Notes: a model not told the origin generated them from the sequence alone. A stretch of 64,000 nt of DNA from Caballeronia temeraria (GCF_001544795.2 NZ_FCOI02000015.1:124001-188000); one strand, 5' to 3'; numbered from the stretch's first letter, positions 1 through 8,895 are shown. Made by a program: numbers and translations.

Positions 1-324
1 CGCGAGGAAAGCGCGTTTCGCCAGGAACTCACGCTCGCCGCGATTCTGCTGCCGTGCAGCCTCGTCGTGCCGGTCCTGCCGGTCGAGCGCGCGGCGCTGA
101 TCGCATCGGTGCTGCTGGTGCTCATCGTCGAGTTGCTCAATTCGAGCGTCGAGGCGGCCATCGATCGCATCTCGCTCGAACGTCACGAATTGTCAAAGCG
201 GGCGAAGGATTTCGGCAGCGCCGCGGTGATGGTCGCGCTCGGCGTCTGCGTCATCACATGGGGCCTGATTTTGTGGCCGCTTGTCTCCCCGCTTGCATCC
301 GCCTGGCTCGCGCGTATCTTATAA
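1..324 (+). CDS. dgkA: Diacylglycerol kinase, C-terminal part (5' end outside window)
   Basis: This is the C-terminal ~107 residues of a small integral-membrane diacylglycerol kinase, which phosphorylates diacylglycerol to phosphatidic acid in the inner membrane so that it can be recycled into phospholipid. The frame is open from the first base of the window, so the start lies upstream. The motif VELLNSSVEAAIDRIS is the DgkA signature (the Glu and Asn coordinate Mg-ATP), and SKRAKDFGSAAVM follows it as expected. Two hydrophobic segments flank this region. Family members are about 120-130 residues, so only a short N-terminus is missing. Identification is secure from the motif; the exact start is not visible. 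Confidence 0.93.
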   Translation, partial: REESAFRQELTLAAILLPCSLVVPVLPVERAALIASVLLVLIVELLNSSVEAAIDRISLERHELSKRAKDFGSAAVMVALGVCVITWGLILWPLVSPLASAWLARIL

Positions 325-375
325 ATGAGAAGGCTTGCGCCCCACGCGCGCAGCCGTGCGGGCGAACGACCGGTT

Positions 376-381
376 TATAAT
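376..381 (+). promoter_or_regulatory. Probable -10 box (TATAAT) for the TetR-LOG-SDR run
   Basis: A perfect TATAAT lies about 88 bases upstream of the TetR start in otherwise GC-rich sequence. No convincing -35 hexamer is found at 16-18 bases, so this is a moderate prediction. Confidence 0.4.
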
Positions 382-468
382 CGTCCGATATTCTCAAAAA
401 TAGCAACGGAAGCGGCCGCGCGAACGCTCATCCCGAGTCCTCGCGGCCTGATCCCAAGGTCGGACGAC

Positions 469-1209
469 ATGGAAGCCAAACCACCCCGCCGCACCCGCGA
501 ACGGATACTCGAGCTGTCGCTGAAGTTGTTCAACGATATCGGCGAGCCGAACGTCACCACGACGACGATCGCCGAGGAGATGGAAATCAGTCCAGGCAAC
601 CTGTACTACCATTTCCGCAACAAAGACGACATCATCAACAGCATCTTCGCGCAGTTCGAACAGCAGATTCAGAAGCGTCTGCGCTTTCCGGACGATCATC
701 GCCCGACGATCGACGAGATGTGGTCGTATCTGCAATACATGGCGGATTTCCTCTGGGCCTACCGCTTCCTGTATCGCGATCTGAACGACCTGCTCGCGCG
801 CAACCGCACCCTCGAGACGCACTTCAAGCAGATCATCACGCACAAGGTGCACTTCGCGAGCCAGTTGTGCGAGGCGCTCGTGGCCGATCAGGAAATGGTC
901 GCGACGCCCGAGGAAATCAAGGTGATCGCGACGAACATCGGTGTGATCGCCACGTACTGGCTCTCGTATCAGTACGTGATGAATCCGCGCAAATACAACG
1001 ATCAGGAAGCGATCCGCACGGAACTGCATCAGGCGAGTCTGCACATCATCTCGATCATGGCGCCGTATCTGCGCGGGCGCTCGCGGCAGCTCTTCGACGA
1101 CCTCGTTTCCGGTAAGCTGCCGAAGCGCGAGTACGCGGATTTCCTGCCGCCGCGCGACGATTCGCAACAACCCGCTGCGAAGAGCGATACACCGAAGGAT
1201 TCCAGATAA
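469..1209 (+). CDS. TetR/AcrR family transcriptional regulator
   Basis: A 246-residue DNA-binding regulator. Residues ~10-58 form the TetR helix-turn-helix, with the typical TTTIAEEMEISPGNLYYHF recognition region. The rest is the ligand-binding helical domain, followed by a polar, disordered-looking C-terminal tail after about residue 215. The ATG at 469 is chosen because the conserved domain begins just after it and an AAGG element precedes it; the frame stays open upstream to 325 without family similarity. The stop codon abuts the ATG of the LOG gene (TAA then ATG with no gap), so the two are probably co-transcribed. Ligand and targets cannot be read from the sequence. Confidence 0.9.
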   Translation: MEAKPPRRTRERILELSLKLFNDIGEPNVTTTTIAEEMEISPGNLYYHFRNKDDIINSIFAQFEQQIQKRLRFPDDHRPTIDEMWSYLQYMADFLWAYRFLYRDLNDLLARNRTLETHFKQIITHKVHFASQLCEALVADQEMVATPEEIKVIATNIGVIATYWLSYQYVMNPRKYNDQEAIRTELHQASLHIISIMAPYLRGRSRQLFDDLVSGKLPKREYADFLPPRDDSQQPAAKSDTPKDSR

Positions 1210-1794
1210 ATGAAGGCAGTTTGTGTCTATTGCGGCTCCGCGACCGGAGCCCGTCCCGTCTATGCAGAAGCGGCGCGCGCATTCGGCCGCGCGCTCGTGG
1301 AGAACGATCTCTCGCTCGTCTATGGCGGCGGCCGCGTCGGCTTGATGGGCCTCATCGCCGATGAAGTGCTCGCCGCGGGCGGCCGCGCCGTCGGCGTCAT
1401 TCCGGAGCTGCTGCTCGCGAAGGAAGTGGGCCACACCGATCTCTCGGAACTGCACGTCGTGCCCGACATGCACGAGCGCAAGAAGAAGATGGCCGATCTG
1501 TCGGACGCGTTCGTCGCGATGCCCGGCGGCGTCGGCACCTTCGAGGAGTTCTTCGAGGTCTACACGTGGGCGCAGCTCGGCTATCACCAGAAGCCGGTCG
1601 GCCTGCTCGATGTGAACGGCTACTACGATCCGCTCATGGCGATGCTGCGTCATACCGTCGAGGAAGGATTCATGCGCGAGGCCTATCTCGATTTCATTCA
1701 GGTCGCGGCCGAACCCGGCGAGATGATCGCGAAGCTGAAAAGCTACACGCCGCCCACGCACGACAAGTGGTCCGAAAAACGTAACGCTGTCTGA
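1210..1794 (+). CDS. LOG family protein (TIGR00730 Rossmann-fold nucleotide hydrolase)
   Basis: A 194-residue member of the LOG/lysine-decarboxylase-like family. Characterised members cleave N6-modified (cytokinin) or plain nucleoside 5'-monophosphates to free base and ribose 5-phosphate; bacterial ones are often described as AMP nucleosidase-like. The signature PGGVGTFEEFFE is present at ~residues 98-109, and YGGGRVGLMG forms the phosphate-binding glycine-rich loop near residue 38. Length is typical. It sits directly between a TetR regulator (no gap) and an SDR (12 bases), which suggests one transcript. The exact substrate is unknown. Confidence 0.9.
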   Translation: MKAVCVYCGSATGARPVYAEAARAFGRALVENDLSLVYGGGRVGLMGLIADEVLAAGGRAVGVIPELLLAKEVGHTDLSELHVVPDMHERKKKMADLSDAFVAMPGGVGTFEEFFEVYTWAQLGYHQKPVGLLDVNGYYDPLMAMLRHTVEEGFMREAYLDFIQVAAEPGEMIAKLKSYTPPTHDKWSEKRNAV

Positions 1795-1806
1795 GGAGCC
1801 GGATCG

Positions 1807-2553
1807 ATGTCCAAAGTCATCCTGATTACCGGGGCAAGCCGCGGCATCGGCCGTTCGGCTGCGGTGCTCGCGGGCGCGCGCGGCTGGTCGGTCGGCGTGA
1901 ACTATGCGTCGAACGCAGCCGCCGCCGATGAAACCGTCGCGGCCGTCATCGCTGCCGGCGGCAAGGCCATCGCGATTGCCGGCGACGTCAGCGACGAAGC
2001 CGCGATCATCGCGATGTTCGACGCGACCGAAAAAACCTTCGGCAAGCTCGATGGCGTCGTGAACAACGCGGGCATCGTCGCGCCCGGCTCGGCACTCGCG
2101 GACATGGACATCGCGCGCATGAAGCGCATCTTCGACATCAACGTGCTCGGCGCGTATCTGTGCGCGCGCGAGGCGGCGCGTCGCATGTCGACCTCGCGCG
2201 GCGGCAAGGGCGGATCGCTCGTGAACGTTTCGTCGGCGGCGGCACGGCTCGGCGGGCCGAACGAGTACGTCGATTACGCCGGCTCCAAGGGCGCGATCGA
2301 TACGCTCACGCTCGGGCTGTCGAAGGAACTCGGACGCGACGGCGTGCGCGTGAACGCGATTCGCCCCGGACTCATCGACACGGACATCCACGCGAGCGGC
2401 GGCAAGCCGGATCGCGCGCACGTGCTGGGCGTGCAGACGCCGATCGGACGCGCGGGTACCGCCGATGAAGTCGGCGAGTCGATCGTGTGGCTGCTATCGG
2501 ATGCGTCGTCGTATGTGACCGGCGCGATTCTGGATGTGACGGGCGGGCGGTGA
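1807..2553 (+). CDS. SDR family NAD(P)-dependent oxidoreductase
   Basis: A 248-residue classical short-chain dehydrogenase/reductase. TGASRGIG near residue 8 binds the cofactor, NNAG lies near residue 87, and the catalytic Ser...YAGSKG (Tyr-x-x-x-Lys) pair follows around residues 140-160. The C-terminal VTGAILDVTGG motif is typical of FabG-like members. A strong GAGGAG ribosome-binding site precedes the ATG. It is the third gene of the TetR-LOG-SDR run. It resembles 3-oxoacyl-ACP or sugar/glucose dehydrogenases of the family, but the substrate cannot be assigned. Confidence 0.9.
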   Translation: MSKVILITGASRGIGRSAAVLAGARGWSVGVNYASNAAAADETVAAVIAAGGKAIAIAGDVSDEAAIIAMFDATEKTFGKLDGVVNNAGIVAPGSALADMDIARMKRIFDINVLGAYLCAREAARRMSTSRGGKGGSLVNVSSAAARLGGPNEYVDYAGSKGAIDTLTLGLSKELGRDGVRVNAIRPGLIDTDIHASGGKPDRAHVLGVQTPIGRAGTADEVGESIVWLLSDASSYVTGAILDVTGGR

Positions 2554-2638
2554 ATCGAACAGCGCGCCGTGGCTGCCGGGCGGGAAGTCGAGCCGCTTTG
2601 CGCGCGGTGCCGGTCTGCTGTCTCTTCGGGTGACGTAG

Positions 2639-3517
2639 TCAGGTCGACTCTGGCACGAACTCGAGCCGATAGCCGCGTTCCTCGAGCATTCTGATGACCG
2701 CCGGCTCGAACGGATGATCATCGGCGAGATAGCTCCGCTTCTCGTTATAGCGCACGATCGGCGGATCGATGCTGACCAACCGGCGCCAGGTCCCATGCAT
2801 GCCCAGCACGAGCCTGGGGTCGCCGCCCAATTCGCCGAAAGCAGCCTGTTCGAAAGCAAACCGCGACGCGACTTCGAGCGGCGCAAAGCGCATCCCCACG
2901 GCCTCCAGTTGCCGGCGCAGCACGCCGGTGAGTTGCACATCCTCATTGGGGGCGTCGTGAAACCAGGTCATGCGGATCGGCCCGGATTCATCGATCTGCG
3001 GCGGCGGAATCTCCATGCGAATATGCGGATGATCGATCAGCGCACGAAGCATGCGCCGGCTACGCAGGCTAAAGCCGCCATTCAGCACAGGTATGACAAA
3101 GGTGTCCGGCCTTCCTATTTCGGAGTACCAACTGAAGTCCTTCATCCAGTAGGTGCCTTCGGGCTTGTCGACACGTCCAAGCTGCACCGGCGCGCCGACG
3201 TAATCGTACTTCAGAAATTCGTCGCTCCAGTTATTGATGTCGATCAACCATCCGTCATCCTGAACGATGAGCACATACTCGGTTTCGATCACTCGCCACA
3301 GCGCAAACAACATGAAAAGGCTGTAGTCCTTCTGGCTCATGGGTGCAATGGCCCGATGGCGGATTTCCGGCGGAAGGTTGTCCGGCATGCATGGGCTGAG
3401 GAGTATCGCAGAAGCGTCAGGCATCTGGCGGCGGGATAGTTCGAGAGCGAAAGCGGCACCCTCGGCATTGTTCAAACCAGTGACGGAGACCAGAGTGATG
3501 TTGCGGAAGTCAGACAT
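2639..3517 (-). CDS. DUF5672 family protein (putative glycosyltransferase-like)
   Basis: A 292-residue protein matching the DUF5672 pattern: an N-terminal SVTGLN segment, then LFALWRVIETEYVLIVQDDG, in which the acidic DDG resembles a metal- or sugar-nucleotide-binding motif, followed by NGGFSLRSRRML and NEDVQLTG. These are the hallmarks of family-A-like glycosyltransferases, and proteins of this family are often found in surface-polysaccharide settings. The ATG at 3517 gives the usual N-terminus (MSDFRN); another start at 3550 adds 11 residues, and neither has a strong ribosome-binding site. The region is visibly less GC-rich than its neighbours, and a broken copy lies just upstream, suggesting acquisition and local duplication. 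Confidence 0.75.
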   Translation of the reverse strand: MSDFRNITLVSVTGLNNAEGAAFALELSRRQMPDASAILLSPCMPDNLPPEIRHRAIAPMSQKDYSLFMLFALWRVIETEYVLIVQDDGWLIDINNWSDEFLKYDYVGAPVQLGRVDKPEGTYWMKDFSWYSEIGRPDTFVIPVLNGGFSLRSRRMLRALIDHPHIRMEIPPPQIDESGPIRMTWFHDAPNEDVQLTGVLRRQLEAVGMRFAPLEVASRFAFEQAAFGELGGDPRLVLGMHGTWRRLVSIDPPIVRYNEKRSYLADDHPFEPAVIRMLEERGYRLEFVPEST

Positions 3518-3614
3518 GGAAGATGACGCATCTGATGTACACCGACGCATCTTACATCGCCAATGACAGCCTCCATCTCATAATTCGCCCTGCTGTGCAA
3601 GCCGCCATTTTTCA

Positions 3615-3712
3615 TCGATCTCGCATATCGATAATTTATTCGCCATCCTTATCGATTAGCAAATAGGTCGTTTCGATGAAGCGCCAGAAAGCGCGCTGCT
3701 CGCCTCGGTGCA
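3615..3712 (-). pseudogene. Decayed fragment of a second DUF5672 gene
   Basis: On the minus strand this stretch reads AFWRFIETTYLLIDKDG, which aligns with LWRVIETEYVLIVQDDG of the intact DUF5672 gene next to it. The match continues past a stop codon as IIDM, corresponding to LIDI. The aligned DNA is roughly 70% identical by eye, with a few small indels. No intact frame of family length surrounds it, so it is read as a relic of a tandem paralogue. Boundaries are approximate. Confidence 0.55.
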
Positions 3713-3826
3713 TAGGCCGAAGCCTAGGTATCACCCAGTCCGCGCGGCGAGCATTACACGAATCGCGTGGTCTATTGGCGAGAGCTTGCGGATGCGCTCC
3801 AGTCGGCTGCGCCGCCGAACGCCATC

Positions 3827-4405
3827 TCAAAACCCGCCGTGCTTCGCCAGCCACGCTTCTTCATCGACGGACATCTCGCGTCCGAGAATCCGGTTGCGAT
3901 GCGGAAAGCGCCCGAAGCGCTCGATCACTTCCGCGTGCTCCACCGCCGATTCGTAAAAACTCGACACACCCGTCTCGTCCTTCAGCTTCGCGAAAAGCCG
4001 CAGCGCCTCGCGCTGCCCCTCCAGCGTCTCGTCGTGCTCGAACGGCATGTACGCGAACGCGCGATGGTATGCACTTCCGAGCCGCAGATCACCACCGGTT
4101 TCGACCAGCCCGCGAGCCAGCGCAAGCGCTCGCGCATCGCCGGCAAAGGCGCGCGGCGTATTCCGATAGCAATTGCGCGAGAACTGATCGATCAGCACGA
4201 TCAGCGCGAGCGTGCCGAGCGGCGTGCTTTCCCACCCACGCAAGCCGCCCGCGTGCGCTTCATCGAGCAGCGCGCCGAAACGTTCGGTGAGCATCGAATC
4301 GAAGGCGCGCTTCTTCTTCCACCACAATTTGCGATCCTGACCGAATTCCGGGGAGGCGGGCCCGCCGAACCACAGATCGAGCACCGCCTGCGCGCGCGCA
4401 TCCAT
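3827..4405 (-). CDS. DUF924 family protein
   Basis: A 192-residue helical DUF924 protein of unknown biochemical function; the fold is TPR-like in solved family members. Recognised by VLDLWFGG at the N-terminus, WWKKKRAFDSMLTERFG, LALIVLIDQFSRNCYRNTPRAFAGD (~residues 60-84) and YMPFEHDE, all typical. The ATG at 4405 lies two bases after the AlaX stop codon, indicating translational coupling and one transcript with alaX. Longer upstream readings in the same frame lie wholly inside alaX and are not supported. Confidence 0.88.
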   Translation of the reverse strand: MDARAQAVLDLWFGGPASPEFGQDRKLWWKKKRAFDSMLTERFGALLDEAHAGGLRGWESTPLGTLALIVLIDQFSRNCYRNTPRAFAGDARALALARGLVETGGDLRLGSAYHRAFAYMPFEHDETLEGQREALRLFAKLKDETGVSSFYESAVEHAEVIERFGRFPHRNRILGREMSVDEEAWLAKHGGF

Positions 4406-4407
4406 GC

Positions 4408-5139
4408 TCAGGCCAGTTCCAGCACCAGCCGCCGCGTGCGCGCGCTCTTCTTCTCCAGCTTCGCGATGCGCAGCGTGCCGATCTCCTCCGTATTGCGCAC
4501 GTGCGTGCCGCCGCACGGCTGAAGGTCGACGTTCTCGATGCGCAACAGCCGCACGCGGCCGAGGCCCATCGGCGGCTTTACGCTCATCGTGCGCACGAGT
4601 TCGGGACGCGCGGCCATTTCGTCGTCGGTGATCCATTCGGTGTGCACGCCGTGCGCGCCGCCGATCAACGCGTTGAGCTTCGCTTCGACTTCATCGCGCT
4701 CGATCGGCTCGACGGTCGCGAGATCGAGACGCGCATATTCGGTCGTGATGCTGCAGCCATCGACGGGATACGGCAGCACCGCGCAGATCAGATGGCTCGC
4801 CGTGTGCAGCCGCATGCGCCGGTAACGCTGCGCCCAGTCGATTTCCGCGCTCACGGTGTCGCCCGCTTTCAGCTTCGCCAGCGCGTCTTCCTGCCCTGGC
4901 GCGGGCACGTGAACGGCGTCATCGGGCGTCGCGCCTTCGAATTTGGCCTTGCGCGTATCCGCGATCGCGATGACCGTGCCATCCGCGAGCGTCAATGTGC
5001 CCGCGTCGCCCGCCTGACCGCCGCCGAGCGGATAAAACACGGTCTGATCGAGGTGAATGCCCAGTTCGTCGATGGCGGTGACGGTCGCGTCGCAACGCGT
5101 CAGATAGGCGTCCTCGCGAAAGAGTGCGCGTGTGCTCAT
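4408..5139 (-). CDS. Alanyl-tRNA editing protein (AlaX-type)
   Basis: A 243-residue free-standing editing enzyme that hydrolyses mischarged tRNA(Ala) carrying Ser or Gly, homologous to the editing domain of AlaRS. The zinc ligands are visible as HTASH (~residues 110-114) and CGGTH (~residues 205-209). The N-terminal part has the FYPLGGGQAGDAG signature of the AlaX/AlaRS beta-barrel region. The ATG at 5139 is preceded by AGGAAG at good spacing. It is followed two bases later by the DUF924 gene. The full alaS gene, with its own editing domain, is also in this window (54154-56778). Confidence 0.9.
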   Translation of the reverse strand: MSTRALFREDAYLTRCDATVTAIDELGIHLDQTVFYPLGGGQAGDAGTLTLADGTVIAIADTRKAKFEGATPDDAVHVPAPGQEDALAKLKAGDTVSAEIDWAQRYRRMRLHTASHLICAVLPYPVDGCSITTEYARLDLATVEPIERDEVEAKLNALIGGAHGVHTEWITDDEMAARPELVRTMSVKPPMGLGRVRLLRIENVDLQPCGGTHVRNTEEIGTLRIAKLEKKSARTRRLVLELA

Positions 5140-5245
5140 GGTCGTGCTTCCTGGCTGTATTGGGGGAGACGGCGCTTTCGAACGCCCTCGACCGGACATG
5201 ATGCAGCAGTGACGGCCCGGTCGAACCGGTACAAAAGGACGCGAA

Positions 5246-5659
5246 TCAACCGGGACGGTTGCGCATCCAGTCGGCGGTATCGAAAAACGAGGTCAGGAGA
5301 CGCTCGCGCAGCGTTTCGTCGATGCCGATGTCTTCCATCGCCCAGGCCATGCAGCGCAGCCACTGATCGCGCTCGCTCGACGCGATGGAAAACGGCAGAT
5401 GCCGCGCCCGCAAACGCGGATGCCCGAAGCGGCTGATGTAGTGATCCGGACCGCCCATCCAGCCGCACAGGAACCAGAAGGTCTTGTCGCGCGAATTGTC
5501 GAGCGTCGGCGGATGCAGCGCGCGAATGCCCGCGAACGCGGGCTCCAGGTCCATCAGGTCATAGAAACGGTCGACGAGCGCGCGCACGCGCTCCTCGCCG
5601 CCGATCAGCTCGAAAGCGGTCGGCTTTTGCACTTCGTCATCGGGATTGACGTCGGTCAT
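5246..5659 (-). CDS. Group II truncated haemoglobin
   Basis: A 137-residue cytoplasmic haem protein of the truncated (2/2) globin family, group II (trHbO). Characterised members bind O2, NO or peroxide and are linked to oxidative or nitrosative stress. Seen: YDLMDLEP and IRALHP in the B/C-helix region, KTFWFLCGWMGGP in the E region, and RARHLPF with the proximal (F8) histidine, then WLRCMAWAM in the G helix. It begins 18 bases after the stop of the FtsX-like permease on the same strand, so co-transcription is likely. Identification is strong; physiological role is inferred from the family. Confidence 0.9.
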   Translation of the reverse strand: MTDVNPDDEVQKPTAFELIGGEERVRALVDRFYDLMDLEPAFAGIRALHPPTLDNSRDKTFWFLCGWMGGPDHYISRFGHPRLRARHLPFSIASSERDQWLRCMAWAMEDIGIDETLRERLLTSFFDTADWMRNRPG

Positions 5660-5677
5660 TGCTCTGATTCGGAAAAA

Positions 5678-8194
5678 CTATGCGTCGCGCAGGGATTGCA
5701 GCGCGGGACGCGCCAGCACGCGCCGCAGGCTCAGCCAGCCGCCGAGTCCCGCGCACGCGACGCCCGCCACGATGCCCGCCGGCACGAGCCAGGGATTGAA
5801 ATCGATATGAAACTCGAACACGCGCGCCGCAAGCACATAGCCGATGCCCTGCGCGCCAATCGCCGCCATCAGCCCCGAGAGCGCGCCCACGGCGACGAAT
5901 TCCGCGACCTGCACCGAACGGATCTGCCTGTGCGACGCCCCGAGCGCGCGCAGCAGCGCGGATTCGCGCAGACGTTCGTCGCGCGTGCCGGCGAGCGCCG
6001 CGTAGAGCACGAGCACGCCCGCCGCGAGCGTAAAGAGAAACAGGAACTGCACCGCGCCGATCACCTGCGCGAGGGTGCGGTGAATCTGCGCGAGAATCGG
6101 CGCGATATCGATGGCCGTCACGTTCGGATAACGCGCGACAAGACCGTCGATCACGCGCTGCTCCTGCGCCGGCAGATGAAAGCTCGTGATGAAGGTCGCG
6201 GGGAGATCGGCGAGCGCGCCGGGCGGCATCAGCACGAAGAAGTTGACCTTGAACGAATTCCAGTCGACCTTGCGCACGCTCGTCACCGGCGCTTCGACCG
6301 GCAGCCCGGCGACATCGAAACGCAGCACGTCGCCCATCTTCACGCGGATCGTCTTCGCGATGCCCTCTTCGATCGACACCTGCGGCTTGCCGTCGTTGCC
6401 GAACCACGCGCCTTGCGTCACACGGTTGTCGCCCGGCAGCTCGGTCGTGTACGACAGATTGAATTCGCGATCGACGAGGCGCTTCGCGTCGGCCTTGTCG
6501 TAATTGTCCGGATTCACCTCTTTGCCGTTGATGGCGACGAGGCGCGCGCGCACCATCGGCGAGAGCGCGGCGTCGGGCTGGCCGTGCGTGTGCAGATAGT
6601 CGAGCACGCCCGCGCGCTGGTCCGGCTGAATGTCGATGAGAAACTGATTCGGCGCGTCGGGCGGCGTCGCGTCGCGCCAGCCCTTGATGAGATCGTTGCG
6701 CGTCATGCCGATGAGCAGCAGACACATCAGCCCGATGCCGAGCGCGGTGATCTGCAGCGCGCTCGATCCGCTCCTGCGCTCCAGCGACGCCAGCGCATAG
6801 CGCCAGCCCACGCCCGCGCCGCTCCGCTCGCGCCGCACGAAGCGCGCCGCCGCCCAGAGCGCCGCGCGCGCGATCGCGCCGAACACGAGCAAGCCCGCCG
6901 CGAAACCGCCCGCGACGATGCCGCCCAGCTTCAGTTCGCCCGCCGCGAGGATCAGCAGCGCCGCGAACAGCAGCACGCCGACGCCGTACGCCGCATGCGC
7001 GACGCGCTGCGCATCGCCCAGTTCACGCCGGATCACGTGCACCGGCGGCACGCGCGTGATCGGCAGAAGCGGCGGCAGCGCGAAGCCGAGCAGCAGAACG
7101 AGGCCCATCGCGACGCCTTGCAGCGCGGGCCAGACGCTCGGCTGCGGCAGTTCGACATCGACGAGCGAGCCGAGCCAGTTCAGCAGCACGAGATGGCCGC
7201 CGAAACCAAGCACGACGCCCACCGCGCTGCCGATCAGGCCGATCGCGAGGAATTCGTTCAGAAAGAGCGCGCGCAGCGTGCGCTGGCTGACGCCCAGACA
7301 GCGCATCGCGGCGCAGCCGTCGAGATGACGCCGCGCGAATCGATGCGCCGCCATCGCGATCGCGACCGCGGCGAGCAGCGCGGTCAGCAGCGACACGAGC
7401 GTGAGGAAATGGCTCGCGCGATCGATCGTCTGGCGCACTTGCGGCTGGCCGTCCGAGAGCGATTCCAGCCCGACGCCGCGCAGCTTGCCGCCATCGACGT
7501 TCTCGCGCGCGAACTTCGCGAACTGCTCGACCTGCCTGTCGGACCCGGCGACGAGCAAGCGATACGTCACGCGGCTGCCGTACCCGACGAGCCCCGTGCC
7601 CGCGATCTCGTCGGCGCGCATCATCAGACGCGGCGAGAAGTTCACGAAGGAAAAGCCGCGATCCAGCTCGCGCGTGATGACGCCCGCCACCGTGAACGTG
7701 CGCGTGCCGACCTTCACCGTGCCGCCAACCTTCGTCTTGAGCGCATCGAGCAAGGCGGCATCGACCCAGACGGTGCCGGGCGCGGGAATGCCGTGCGCGG
7801 GGGCATCGGCGGCGTCGACGCCCGGCGCGATGCGCAGCGCGCCGCGCAACGGATAACCCTGCGTCACGCCCTTGATTGCCGCGAGCCTGGAGAGCGGCTG
7901 CGCGGACGTAGAACTGATCATGCTGGGGAAGATCGTCGTGCCCGCCGTTTCGAGACCCAGTGATTTCGCTTGCGTCGCGAACATCGGATCGACGGGATGA
8001 TCGGCGCGCACGACGAAATCGGCGGCGATCATCTGACGGCCGTCGCGCGCGAGCCCCTGACGCATGCGATCCGCGAGAAAGCCGACGCTGGAAAGCGCCG
8101 CCACCGCCAGCACCAGCGCGAGCAGCAGCATCGTCAGCTCGCCGGCGCGCCAGTCGCGCCCGGTCATGCGCCACGCCTGGCGCACCGTCTGCAT
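5678..8194 (-). CDS. ABC transporter permease, FtsX-like (COG3127/YbbP type)
   Basis: An 838-residue inner-membrane protein with an N-terminal membrane helix (LLLALVLAVAALSSVGFLADRM), a large periplasmic MacB-PCD-like domain, a first FtsX core of three helices in the middle, and a second FtsX core near the C-terminus (around residues 700-838). This two-FtsX layout and length fit the YbbP/COG3127 group, which pairs with a YbbA/LolD-like ATPase thought to move lipophilic substrates or lipoproteins. No partner ATPase is found beside it. The ATG at 8194 gives the usual N-terminus (MQTVRQAWRMTGRDWRAGE); the frame stays open upstream into the DUF4126 gene without family similarity. Confidence 0.88.
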   Translation of the reverse strand: MQTVRQAWRMTGRDWRAGELTMLLLALVLAVAALSSVGFLADRMRQGLARDGRQMIAADFVVRADHPVDPMFATQAKSLGLETAGTTIFPSMISSTSAQPLSRLAAIKGVTQGYPLRGALRIAPGVDAADAPAHGIPAPGTVWVDAALLDALKTKVGGTVKVGTRTFTVAGVITRELDRGFSFVNFSPRLMMRADEIAGTGLVGYGSRVTYRLLVAGSDRQVEQFAKFARENVDGGKLRGVGLESLSDGQPQVRQTIDRASHFLTLVSLLTALLAAVAIAMAAHRFARRHLDGCAAMRCLGVSQRTLRALFLNEFLAIGLIGSAVGVVLGFGGHLVLLNWLGSLVDVELPQPSVWPALQGVAMGLVLLLGFALPPLLPITRVPPVHVIRRELGDAQRVAHAAYGVGVLLFAALLILAAGELKLGGIVAGGFAAGLLVFGAIARAALWAAARFVRRERSGAGVGWRYALASLERRSGSSALQITALGIGLMCLLLIGMTRNDLIKGWRDATPPDAPNQFLIDIQPDQRAGVLDYLHTHGQPDAALSPMVRARLVAINGKEVNPDNYDKADAKRLVDREFNLSYTTELPGDNRVTQGAWFGNDGKPQVSIEEGIAKTIRVKMGDVLRFDVAGLPVEAPVTSVRKVDWNSFKVNFFVLMPPGALADLPATFITSFHLPAQEQRVIDGLVARYPNVTAIDIAPILAQIHRTLAQVIGAVQFLFLFTLAAGVLVLYAALAGTRDERLRESALLRALGASHRQIRSVQVAEFVAVGALSGLMAAIGAQGIGYVLAARVFEFHIDFNPWLVPAGIVAGVACAGLGGWLSLRRVLARPALQSLRDA

Positions 8195-8265
8195 GAAACC
8201 GAGCTTGATGCCCGGATGCGAGTGTCCTGCCTTGCCTGCGGCCTGATCGTTCCTGAATGCGGTGC

Positions 8266-8895
8266 TCAATCGTGCTTGCTCCGCAACCGGTTCATCCGAT
8301 GATCGGAGCCCGGCAACATGTGCTTGGCCATGCGCGACACGCCGCCGTGCACGCCGCGCGCGAGCCGCGGCAACGCCCAGCCCGCCAGCACGAGGAACGC
8401 CAGCAATAGCACGAGAAACAGCAGCGGCACGAAAAGCGCGAGCGTGATGCCCGCGAGTGCGCCGACATCCTCGGTGGCCGACGCCGCCCAGTTCGACACC
8501 GGCTCCGGCGACAGATTGATGAGCGCGCGCGTGCCCGCCTTCGCGAAATGCGATGCCCCGGCGAGCGTGCCGCCCGCGAGTGCGGCGATGGTCAGCGTGG
8601 CGGGATCGGCGTGGCCGAGCGAGCCGGCCGCGAGCACCGCGCCCGCCGGAATGCGGATGAACGTGTGCACCGCGTCCCACAGGGAATCGAAGGCGGGGAT
8701 TTTATCGGCGAGAAATTCGACGACCGCGAGCGTGCCCGCGACGCCGATGACCCACGGCGAGCCGAGCACCGCGAGGGAATCCGGCAAATGGACGATGCCC
8801 ATGCGCTGGAACATGCCGGCGATGAAAACGGTGAGATACAGGCGCAGACCGCTCGCCCACGACAGGCCCGCTGCGAGCGAAAGTGACTCAAGCAT
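8266..8895 (-). CDS. DUF4126 domain-containing membrane protein
   Basis: A 209-residue multi-pass membrane protein of unknown function. The DUF4126 pattern is clear: LSWASGLRLYLTVFIAGM near residue 15, a conserved VEFLADKIPAFDSLWDAVHTFIR segment near residues 60-85, and a hydrophobic LFVPLLFLVLLLAFLVLAGWAL stretch near the C-terminus. It lies 71 bases upstream of the FtsX-like permease on the same strand and probably heads the DUF4126-permease-haemoglobin group. No catalytic motif is visible. Confidence 0.85.
   Translation of the reverse strand: MLESLSLAAGLSWASGLRLYLTVFIAGMFQRMGIVHLPDSLAVLGSPWVIGVAGTLAVVEFLADKIPAFDSLWDAVHTFIRIPAGAVLAAGSLGHADPATLTIAALAGGTLAGASHFAKAGTRALINLSPEPVSNWAASATEDVGALAGITLALFVPLLFLVLLLAFLVLAGWALPRLARGVHGGVSRMAKHMLPGSDHRMNRLRSKHD

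Noticed and set aside
394..2421. 675-codon minus-strand open frame over the TetR, LOG and SDR genes
   Set aside because: Overlaps three genes with clear domains and has His/Arg/Ala-rich composition typical of antisense frames in GC-rich DNA.
5399..7963. 854-codon plus-strand open frame
   Set aside because: Antisense to the haemoglobin and FtsX-like permease genes; Arg/His-rich with no recognisable domain.
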